A stretch of 38,713 bases of DNA. Origin: Desulfurococcales archaeon (GTDB lineage Archaea > Thermoproteota > Thermoprotei_A > Sulfolobales > Desulfurococcaceae). Every line of letters starts with the position of its first letter. The stretch's first letter is position 1. The notes beneath the pieces were generated by a model that was not told the origin of the DNA, ran no database searches, and saw nothing but the letters and a program-made list of their open reading frames with translations. This document shows, piece after piece, positions 9,391 to 16,837 of this stretch. A program made the translations under genes and the position numbers. Location: assembly GCA_027064845.1 (NCBI GenBank), contig JAMOPC010000361.1:1-38713 (forward strand), read 5' to 3'.

Positions 9391-9439
9391 TAAGACATTG
9401 AATAAAAATTGAAAAGATTTTTAAACCCATACATTTTCT
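9391..9439. terminator. Short convergent spacer with T-run
   Basis: 49 bases between convergent stops. A short T-run (gattttta, about 9414-9421) can end plus-strand transcripts. Nothing else visible. Confidence 0.3.
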
Positions 9440-10306
9440 CTAACCGGTGGAATGTGGCCATATTTTGTCCTTAAAATCCTCAATAGTGATATTACAGTAT
9501 TGTTTTGGATATATATCTAATAAGTAATTATTAGTTGATAACTTGTAGTTAATCTCATATAGAACTCGACACAGCGTTTTGTTTTCTTCAATAAATTCCT
9601 TTATAAAGAGTTTGAGAGCTTGATCCGCTGTATTTATGTCTACTTTATTATTCCATCCAATATAGACTTTAGCACCTTTCTTTATGAATGCTTCAGCCAT
9701 ATCTGGTGCTGATAAGCTGTAACATGATGATACATATATTATGCTTCCTTGGAACCTTGTATTAGATGATAAAACATATAGAGGTGTTATAACAAAGTAT
9801 CTCTTTCCCGGTTCTGCAAATGGAATACCCATACCCAGGAAACCCATATATAATAGATCAGTGTGTTTATTCGGATCATATGGTTCAGAGGTAAATATCC
9901 CGACTCTTCCCACATAATTGTTTTGACTCTTTATTATTCCTCCGTGAACTCTAAGAATAATGATCCGATAATCGTTGATGAGATTGAATAATTTAAACTG
10001 TAGATTATCTACAGTAACGTTCTTACCAAGCAACATATCCACAGTAAATCCCTTTCTCTCCAGAGCGTCTTTTATGTAATGTATAAGTTCATCGTTTGGG
10101 TAAGAATCATATAATCCATCGATAATAATTGCTTTGTATCTTCTATTCTCATTAGATACACTATTATTCGAGTATTGTAGTTTAAATGATATACCAATAG
10201 CTATGACTGTGATTACTATAACCGATATAAGTGTGATCTTGATATATCTTCTACGCTTCTCTCTTCTTATTTTTTCTGCTGCAGTAAGCTTCTTACTTTT
10301 CTTCAT
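9440..10306 (-). CDS. Membrane-anchored caspase-fold (clan CD-like) protein
   Basis: A basic N-terminal tail (Lys/Arg-rich, residues 1-22) and one membrane helix (about 23-42) precede an outside domain with a caspase-like layout. A Rossmann-like start 'KAIIIDGLYDS' is followed by 'IILRVHGG' (His121) and later 'IIYVSSCYSLSA' (Cys195), then 'MAEAFIKKGAKVYIGW'. That last pattern, strand-Cys followed by a helix and 'GAKVYIGW', is characteristic of CHAT, gingipain and caspase-like cysteine peptidases, in which His and Cys form the catalytic dyad. Whether it is an active peptidase is not known. I start at ATG 10306; TTG 10327 would add seven residues. Third gene of a minus-strand operon behind a transmembrane regulator. 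Confidence 0.65.
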   Translation of the reverse strand: MKKSKKLTAAEKIRREKRRRYIKITLISVIVITVIAIGISFKLQYSNNSVSNENRRYKAIIIDGLYDSYPNDELIHYIKDALERKGFTVDMLLGKNVTVDNLQFKLFNLINDYRIIILRVHGGIIKSQNNYVGRVGIFTSEPYDPNKHTDLLYMGFLGMGIPFAEPGKRYFVITPLYVLSSNTRFQGSIIYVSSCYSLSAPDMAEAFIKKGAKVYIGWNNKVDINTADQALKLFIKEFIEENKTLCRVLYEINYKLSTNNYLLDIYPKQYCNITIEDFKDKIWPHSTG

Positions 10307-10342
10307 GTTCTTACCACATCTAAACAAGTTGTTAAGTTTTCG

Positions 10343-11302
10343 TTACTGCTTAGTCCTCGTTTCTCTTAATTTAACAATTTTTATTTTTCCTCTTTTCTCT
10401 GTTGCGACTATATTGAGTTTTTCAAGTTTTTTTACCTTTCTAGATACAACGCTTTTAGGAATATTTAAAGACTTAGAAATTGATGATATATTGGTGGTTC
10501 CCCCGCTCTTCTTGATATAATCGAGTATGAGTAGATCCCTATCGTCTAACGCACTAGTATAAACCTGTATTTCGTGTTTCTTACGTACTAAATACCTAGC
10601 TATCAGTATAGCTGCGGGTAAGACTATAGCTAATATAATGGCTAAAAATACATATGGATATATAATGGGATTCTCGGATTTATGATCTGTTCCGGGAGGG
10701 ATGGTGTAATTGGAAGTAGTTAAAGGAGGTGATTCATTAACATGGATATAGTTACTACTTATAGGAATATAGTAGATACGGATGCAATCGGTAATGTTGC
10801 TAGGAAAATATACGAACTTTACCCAGTTCTTTGAATACATAATATCGTCAGGGATTTCTTTTGGGATAATTATCCAGGATCTATTAAACTCTATAACAAC
10901 TTTTCCTTCAGGCTTCTCTAACTTAATAAGCCATAAGCTCTTATTCTTAAATGTTAAATCATTAGTATAATATATGATCGTAACATTTGTCTCATTATAT
11001 AAAAGGATATTCAGAGTGTTTGTAGTATTATCATATTTTAATATATATGCTGTACCATTTGTATTTATGAAAAATAGATTATTAATGGGTTTTCCATCTA
11101 ATAATATCTTGTAATAGTAGTTTAGCGCCGTGAATGAGATAGTAACTTTTACTTCTCCAGTAGGGAAAACCGTATATATTGTTTCTAAGGAGTTATATTT
11201 TCCATTTATACTAATCGAATAACATGTTGGAATAATGGTATTTAGCATTAATAGAATAATTAGAAATAATGGATAAATATGCTTTGCAGAAAACTCTCTC
11301 AT
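10343..11302 (-). CDS. Transmembrane winged-helix transcriptional regulator
   Basis: One protein that spans the membrane with a sensor outside and a DNA-binding domain inside. Seen: a signal helix (about residues 8-28), a beta-rich outside domain of about 180 residues with many Asn-X-Ser/Thr sequons, a strong membrane helix (about 215-237), then a basic stretch and a winged-helix domain over the last 70 residues ('DDRDLLILDYIKKSGGTTNISSI...SKSLNIPKSVVSRKVKKLEKLNIV' in outline, MarR/ArsR-like). I start at ATG 11302 because AGAGGA lies six bases upstream; ATG 11320, overlapping the upstream stop, would add six residues. Flanked in one operon by a secreted helical protein and the caspase-like protein, which may be its signal partner and target. 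That link is inference. Confidence 0.75.
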   Translation of the reverse strand: MREFSAKHIYPLFLIILLMLNTIIPTCYSISINGKYNSLETIYTVFPTGEVKVTISFTALNYYYKILLDGKPINNLFFINTNGTAYILKYDNTTNTLNILLYNETNVTIIYYTNDLTFKNKSLWLIKLEKPEGKVVIEFNRSWIIIPKEIPDDIMYSKNWVKFVYFPSNITDCIRIYYIPISSNYIHVNESPPLTTSNYTIPPGTDHKSENPIIYPYVFLAIILAIVLPAAILIARYLVRKKHEIQVYTSALDDRDLLILDYIKKSGGTTNISSISKSLNIPKSVVSRKVKKLEKLNIVATEKRGKIKIVKLRETRTKQ

Positions 11303-11316
11303 AAATATTCCTCTTA

Positions 11317-12369
11317 TCATTTCTTAAACGTGTAATTAATCTTTACTATGGGGATTAAATTCCTTAGGTAACCTATAATAACGCCATTACAATGGATTTC
11401 TTCTCCCTGAGATAGTTTTGGTGGATTTTCTATTATAATGATTCCGTCTGAAGAGTATTTAGATTCTACATATATAATGAATACCCCACTATAAATTGTT
11501 CTATTTTCAAATATAATTGTTCCATTGACCTTATACATTCTGGTTTCAGGTATGTATATTGTTCCGGGAAGGCTATAATTGCTTAGGACTATGGCATTTA
11601 TAGACATTGTTTTATTTAGTAGGTCTTTCATTATCATTACCTTATATATGAAAGTAATATTATCTTCTTTATATTCTTTTAAGGTTTGATTATATAGTTC
11701 AATCAGGTTCGGAAGTAATATGTTATTGTAAATGTCTCTGCTCACTATACTCATCAATGTTGTATTAATTGATTTAAATAGTTCTATTAAGAATTCTTGG
11801 CTTTTCTTATTTATAATGTTTCTAATAGTTCTAGAAATGTTGTAGATGATTTTATTATTGAACTTTTCTAATTTACTTGTTTTATTAAGTTTTTCTATTT
11901 GAACTTCTTTAATTCCTGTAGTGTTTTCATATGTTTTAATGATGTCTCTTAATAGTAATTCATTATATAGGGTTTCATTATATTCTGTTTTAATATTTGA
12001 TCTTTTTATTGCTTCAATGAGTAGTAGGAATACATATTCGAGATTTGCATAACACTTTTTATTGTAACTCGTGTTGATACAATACTCCTTTGTTGATTCA
12101 ATATATTCTTCTATTTCAGGATCAATTATAGATTTGTTAATAGCTTTGATTCTTTGAACTAAGTCTTCTAGATAAAGTATTATTTTATGAAGAGATTTTG
12201 TTTTCTTAATATTTTCCTGTCTTGATCTTAAATCTTGATAAATGAATTTATTATTAATTATCTTATTTTGCGTAGTGTCGATTTCCGCTGTTATTATGCT
12301 TGTTAAGATAGGAATCAACAATATAACTATGTAAAGAAGTATAACTCTGGTTCTAAATTTTTTAAACAA
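11317..12369 (-). CDS. Secreted helical protein of unknown function
   Basis: TTG start with AGGTGAT seven bases upstream. A signal helix (about residues 9-27) leads into about 220 residues that are almost entirely charged/hydrophobic helix (rich in Glu, Lys, Ile, Leu and Asn, with coiled-coil-like spacing), then a beta-type domain of about 100 residues at the C-terminus. Many Asn-X-Ser/Thr sites. No C-terminal anchor and no domain I recognise. First gene of the operon with the transmembrane regulator, overlapping its longer start form by four bases. An extracellular partner of that sensor is possible but unproven. Confidence 0.6.
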   Translation of the reverse strand: MFKKFRTRVILLYIVILLIPILTSIITAEIDTTQNKIINNKFIYQDLRSRQENIKKTKSLHKIILYLEDLVQRIKAINKSIIDPEIEEYIESTKEYCINTSYNKKCYANLEYVFLLLIEAIKRSNIKTEYNETLYNELLLRDIIKTYENTTGIKEVQIEKLNKTSKLEKFNNKIIYNISRTIRNIINKKSQEFLIELFKSINTTLMSIVSRDIYNNILLPNLIELYNQTLKEYKEDNITFIYKVMIMKDLLNKTMSINAIVLSNYSLPGTIYIPETRMYKVNGTIIFENRTIYSGVFIIYVESKYSSDGIIIIENPPKLSQGEEIHCNGVIIGYLRNLIPIVKINYTFKK

Positions 12370-12605
12370 GCTTAATCACCTATATACTTGATCATACTTG
12401 TTAATAATATGATGCTAATGAATTATTTTCTTAATATTATTTTAATATATTGGTTGTTTTATAGATTTAAGGACTAAACAATATTGGAACCTTAAAGAAA
12501 CTATGTCGAAACAATGATTTAATGATCTTTGTCTGAAAAGATAATCTTAATATATAGGGTAGGTTCCTATAAAATAATGAGACACTATCTAACTGGGTGG
12601 AAGGT
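12370..12605. promoter_or_regulatory. Divergent promoter region of the caspase-like operon and the subtilase
   Basis: For the plus strand a TATA-like box (taatatatag, 12548-12557) lies about 50 bases before the ATG at 12606, and GGGTGG at 12595-12600 is a good Shine-Dalgarno. For the minus strand an AT tract (ccaatatatta, reverse of about 12443-12453) is a candidate box and AGGTGAT precedes TTG 12369. No conserved operator recognised. Confidence 0.5.
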
Positions 12606-15600
12606 ATGAATAAACGTATTTCTGGCAAAATAATAACTATAGTTCTTGTAGCAATACTGATTCTAAACATTGCAACAGTCTCAGTAACCAATACAAGATT
12701 GATCTCGAATGAGCCTCATAACTATAAATCAAATGATCAAGGAACGAGAACTTTCAGCAAATTGAATGTAAATACTTTACTACTTCCACATAAGATTGAT
12801 CCGAAGATACTGGATCGTGACTACTTAGCGAAAAGAATAAGGGAACTAGAGCAAGCCAGAATCCTCGAGGAAAATGAGACCAAACTCATATTGAAAGTAT
12901 CTGATACAGCGAAATTAGATGATATTCAGAAAGTGCTAGAGAGATACTATGCCTCGATCCTTAAAGTTTATGAGTATATGGGGGTTATTCTAATAAGAGT
13001 CCCAACCGATGACGTTGTTACTGTTCAAAGGTTATCCATAGAGCTCGCTTCACTTAGCGACGTCGAATCCATATGGTTCGACGACGCCTTTAAAATTAAT
13101 ACAACGCTCTTCGATACGAGTGCTTTACTAGGTTTTGCAATATCTCACGGATACGGTATAAACGGATCAGGCATTAAAGTAGCAATACTAGATACTGGAA
13201 TTGATGCCTCACACCCAGAACTTAACGGGTCACTAATTGCATGGACCGATTTTATTAACAACCAGCAAAACCCCTATGACGATAATGGCCATGGAACTTT
13301 TGTAGCAGGCATTATAGCGGCAAGAGGAGTAGTTAGATTCATGGATGGTGAAAAATGCTGGCACACAATACTATATGATAATAGTGGAGAATTCAATTAT
13401 CCTGGACCAGCAAATCTCACTTATGAAGTCAATGTAACGGGCTATTCTGGATTTAACCTTACAGTAGAATGGTTACAGAGGTACTCCATAGAGCAAGGAT
13501 ATGATAAGGGAGAAGTATTATATAGATTTGATAACACTTCATGGACCCTGCTAGCAACCTACACTGGATCGAATTTCTCTCTTCAGCACATTCAGTATAA
13601 TATCACTATTCCAGTAAATGCCACTAAGTTCTATATATCCTTCATATATGAACCAGACTATTCCGCCCAGCGTATGGGTTGGTTCATAGACGACATTAGA
13701 ATAACCGTAAATGGCACAACCCTTCTCTACGATGACGTAGAGGGTCCACCTCCACAGGGATTAATAGAGGCAAAACTATGGGTAAGGACGACTGATAGAT
13801 TAGTTGGAGTAGCACCAGGAGCTTCTCTAATGGTTGCTAAAGTATGTAGCTCGAGTGGTGGATGTCCCTACGATGCTATCCTTAATGGAATATATTGGGC
13901 TGTTCTAGGACCAGATCAATCGCCTAACACTGGTGATGAAGCAGACGTTATCTCCATGAGTCTTGGTGGACCAGCATATAGCTATGACATTCTAATGCAA
14001 ACGATTGACTGGGCGTATTCAATGAACGTAACATGTGTAATAGCTGCTGGTAACTCTGGACCAGGATATAAGACTGTAGAATCGCCGGGTGCTGCTAGGG
14101 GAGCAATTGCTGTAGGTGCATCAACCAAGCTGAATACGATAGCTTACTTTAGTAGCTGGGGTCCAAGCCCTATTGATTATACGATCAAGCCGGATATAGT
14201 AGCTCCTGGACGTTACATAGTATCAACGTATTCAGCTCAGGCAGCAGGATATCCTTCTGGAGCCTATGTCTTAGCTGTTGGTAGCGGTACAAGCTTCTCA
14301 ACACCCCATGTCAGCGGTATTGTGGCTCTAATTAAACAGGCTCACCCAACATGGACTCCTGAAGAGATAAGAGCCGCTCTAGTATCTACAGCGACAGAAC
14401 ACATTATACCAAACTCCTACACTCCAAGCATAGTCAACCCATATATTGAAGGAGGAGGATTACCAAATATCAATAGAGCTATAGAGACAGAATTCTTGCC
14501 AGTTCCTGCGATAGTGAGTTTTGGACAAGTCGTTCCTAAGGAAGCAACTAACTTATCCAGCGAGGTACTTTTAAAGAACTATGGAACATCTCCACTAGGA
14601 GTTATCGTTATTTCAGTAGAGCTATACGATGATAAAGGAAATGATTACTCATCATGGATACAGGAACCAATAATAGGAGAATCATGGAATATTACTCCAG
14701 GAAGTAGCGCTATTCTCCCCATTAATGTCACTGTTCCTCAAGGGGCTGGCTCCGGTTACTATTGGGGAAGAATACTATTACAAACATCTGATGACCAAGT
14801 ATATCAAGTAATATTCGGGTTCACGATATTACCAATAATACATATATCAGGAACCGTATACGATGTTTCAACAGATCTTCCTCTCGGCGGCGTAAATGTA
14901 ACGGTAATCCGTGACGATACTGGAGAAGTTCTAGACTGGTGCATAACTGATAGTGAGGGCAGATTCAATGTAACGGCAATAGGTGATACACCAATTAGAA
15001 TACTAGGAAACCTTACAGGCTACTATCTCTATATGACTACAAGCTTAAGATATAGTAGCAACGTGACAGGTTTCGAGATCTACATGACTCCCAGATACGG
15101 TTACTATGATAAACAAGTGCTTGTCGTAGTGGATACAGAGTATGGCGGATGGTCTTTATCCTATGATCCTTCAGAAGATATAACGATACTTAATGGTACC
15201 TTAGGCATTGTGGACAGAATATGGCATAACTCCAAACAAGGCGTTGCATATGATGCAATAATGTCTGGTGACTTCCCCGTAGTTGTCTGGCTTAGTGATG
15301 GAATATGGAGCCCTGTCAACGATATATACGACTATATAGCCTTGATATCAGTTAGTCAAGAGAATGGTAGAGGAATTCTTCTAGAGGGCGGAGATATTGG
15401 CTGGTATCATAGCGGAGACTATCTAATGTGGTATGTAGCACACGCTCAGTTCTATCAAGATCTAGAACCCGATGTGTATCAATTATTCGTATCTAGATCA
15501 CATCCATTAACAAGCGTATTACCGAGCAACTTTACAATTGATTCAACTTACTCCGGTTACCCAGATGTAGTAATTCCTGTAAACAACGGTACAGATATTG

Positions 15601-16604
15601 TGAACTGGACAGATTATAGCGGGTCAGCTATAGTAGTATATGATGGTAGAGTGTTTGGAGGAGCTAGAACAGTATATATTGCCTTTGCATTAGAAGCTAT
15701 GGAGTCCAGCCTAAGGACAAAGTTCGCAAATATTTCGATAATATGGTTGCTTGACCAGGGATCGCCGATATATACAGGGCATAAGATCGAGGTAACCTAC
15801 AACTATAAGGCTGGAAGAATAATGGCTTACTGGCAGCCATTCATAGACCCACCATTCAATATAATAGTAGAGCAAAGAGTATACCTCAACGGCACTCTTA
15901 TAGCTACTCTTCCATCATCAGTAACTTCAATAGATCTAACATCCTATGTCGCTAAAGGCAAATTATACAATATCACAGTAGAGGCGATCGACTTATTAAA
16001 CCAGTCAACCACAGTATCTGCATTGTTTAAGATAGTACCCCCAGGACTAAAAGGTGAAGCAGTAGGTTTCTCAGAACCAGGTATATTCGAGGAGGACTTA
16101 GGATTAACATTCCCAGGCAAAGCCACAGTGTCGGTAAGGGATTCACCTGCGTCAATACAAATATATGAGCTAAACAGATTCCAATTCACACCACCTGAAC
16201 CAGAAAAAATAATACTCTATAGCGTTGACTTCAGCATACAGAACCCAGAAAACTTTGAGCAAATAATACTATCACTCAAATACCCACTCAGAATATTTTA
16301 CTTGAATAAATCCTCAGTAAAACCATACTGGTGGGATGGAAGCACCTGGAGAGAATTCAGTAACTTCACAATTGATACGAGGAACAACATATTAACGATC
16401 TATATAGACAATAGTACTACTCCATCATTATCAGATCTAATAGGAACACCGATAATAATAACTGGTGAAAAGATCCCAGTAGGCGGAGAAATAACCATAT
16501 CCAACAGCCCTGTAGAACAATCCCTAGAATTAATAGTAGCGATAATAACGAACTTAACAATAACTCTTACAGCAATTCATCTCCTAAGAACAAAAACTAA
16601 ATAA
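12606..16604 (+). CDS. Giant membrane-anchored subtilase (S8 serine protease)
   Basis: Secreted subtilisin-family protease. From ATG 12606 (GGGTGG and AAGGT upstream; the GTG at 12597 is less likely): signal helix about 7-28; propeptide-like region to about 160; catalytic Asp196 in 'AILDTGIDASHPEL', His229 in 'DNGHGTFVAGI', oxyanion Asn483 in 'AAGNSGPG' and Ser565 in 'GTSFSTPHVSG', so the triad is complete. About 150 residues with a jelly-roll look are inserted just after the His motif (about 242-395). Downstream are beta domains, including a carboxypeptidase-regulatory-type repeat around 'ISGTVYDVSTDLPLGGVNV' (about 755-815) and a long C-terminal region. The end carries 'PVGGEITIS', a membrane helix and a basic tail. 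Size and plan resemble the surface-bound STABLE protease described from Staphylothermus marinus (from memory, about the same length). Substrate unknown. Confidence 0.93.
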   Translation: MNKRISGKIITIVLVAILILNIATVSVTNTRLISNEPHNYKSNDQGTRTFSKLNVNTLLLPHKIDPKILDRDYLAKRIRELEQARILEENETKLILKVSDTAKLDDIQKVLERYYASILKVYEYMGVILIRVPTDDVVTVQRLSIELASLSDVESIWFDDAFKINTTLFDTSALLGFAISHGYGINGSGIKVAILDTGIDASHPELNGSLIAWTDFINNQQNPYDDNGHGTFVAGIIAARGVVRFMDGEKCWHTILYDNSGEFNYPGPANLTYEVNVTGYSGFNLTVEWLQRYSIEQGYDKGEVLYRFDNTSWTLLATYTGSNFSLQHIQYNITIPVNATKFYISFIYEPDYSAQRMGWFIDDIRITVNGTTLLYDDVEGPPPQGLIEAKLWVRTTDRLVGVAPGASLMVAKVCSSSGGCPYDAILNGIYWAVLGPDQSPNTGDEADVISMSLGGPAYSYDILMQTIDWAYSMNVTCVIAAGNSGPGYKTVESPGAARGAIAVGASTKLNTIAYFSSWGPSPIDYTIKPDIVAPGRYIVSTYSAQAAGYPSGAYVLAVGSGTSFSTPHVSGIVALIKQAHPTWTPEEIRAALVSTATEHIIPNSYTPSIVNPYIEGGGLPNINRAIETEFLPVPAIVSFGQVVPKEATNLSSEVLLKNYGTSPLGVIVISVELYDDKGNDYSSWIQEPIIGESWNITPGSSAILPINVTVPQGAGSGYYWGRILLQTSDDQVYQVIFGFTILPIIHISGTVYDVSTDLPLGGVNVTVIRDDTGEVLDWCITDSEGRFNVTAIGDTPIRILGNLTGYYLYMTTSLRYSSNVTGFEIYMTPRYGYYDKQVLVVVDTEYGGWSLSYDPSEDITILNGTLGIVDRIWHNSKQGVAYDAIMSGDFPVVVWLSDGIWSPVNDIYDYIALISVSQENGRGILLEGGDIGWYHSGDYLMWYVAHAQFYQDLEPDVYQLFVSRSHPLTSVLPSNFTIDSTYSGYPDVVIPVNNGTDIVNWTDYSGSAIVVYDGRVFGGARTVYIAFALEAMESSLRTKFANISIIWLLDQGSPIYTGHKIEVTYNYKAGRIMAYWQPFIDPPFNIIVEQRVYLNGTLIATLPSSVTSIDLTSYVAKGKLYNITVEAIDLLNQSTTVSALFKIVPPGLKGEAVGFSEPGIFEEDLGLTFPGKATVSVRDSPASIQIYELNRFQFTPPEPEKIILYSVDFSIQNPENFEQIILSLKYPLRIFYLNKSSVKPYWWDGSTWREFSNFTIDTRNNILTIYIDNSTTPSLSDLIGTPIIITGEKIPVGGEITISNSPVEQSLELIVAIITNLTITLTAIHLLRTKTK

Positions 16605-16619
16605 TAAGAAACAAAAATC

Positions 16620-16625
16620 TTTTTT
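16620..16625 (+). terminator. T-run terminator after the subtilase
   Basis: A run of six T (part of ctttttta) 16 bases after the stop, typical of archaeal transcription ends. Confidence 0.45.
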
Positions 16626-16750
16626 AACCCACCACATCTTGTTCTTGTTGCACAATAAGCCTTTCTTGAACCTATTGTAGTTTTTGCAATAATTGTCTAT
16701 TTTCCTATAAATCTGTTTGTACTTCGAAATACTCTTATTCTGCTTGACAT

Positions 16751-16760
16751 AATATATAAG
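16751..16760 (+). promoter_or_regulatory. TATA box of the candidate surface-layer gene
   Basis: aatatataag is a near-consensus crenarchaeal box in the 233-base spacer. A second TATA-like tract (atttatattt, 16774-16783) lies closer to the gene. The Shine-Dalgarno GGGTGA at 16827-16832 decides the ATG start at 16838 over GTG 16829. Confidence 0.55.
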
Positions 16761-16837
16761 TTTTTACCAGAACATTTATATTTAAGATGAACCACTAGAA
16801 TTTTACAGATACAAAATATTATGAATGGGTGAAGTAT

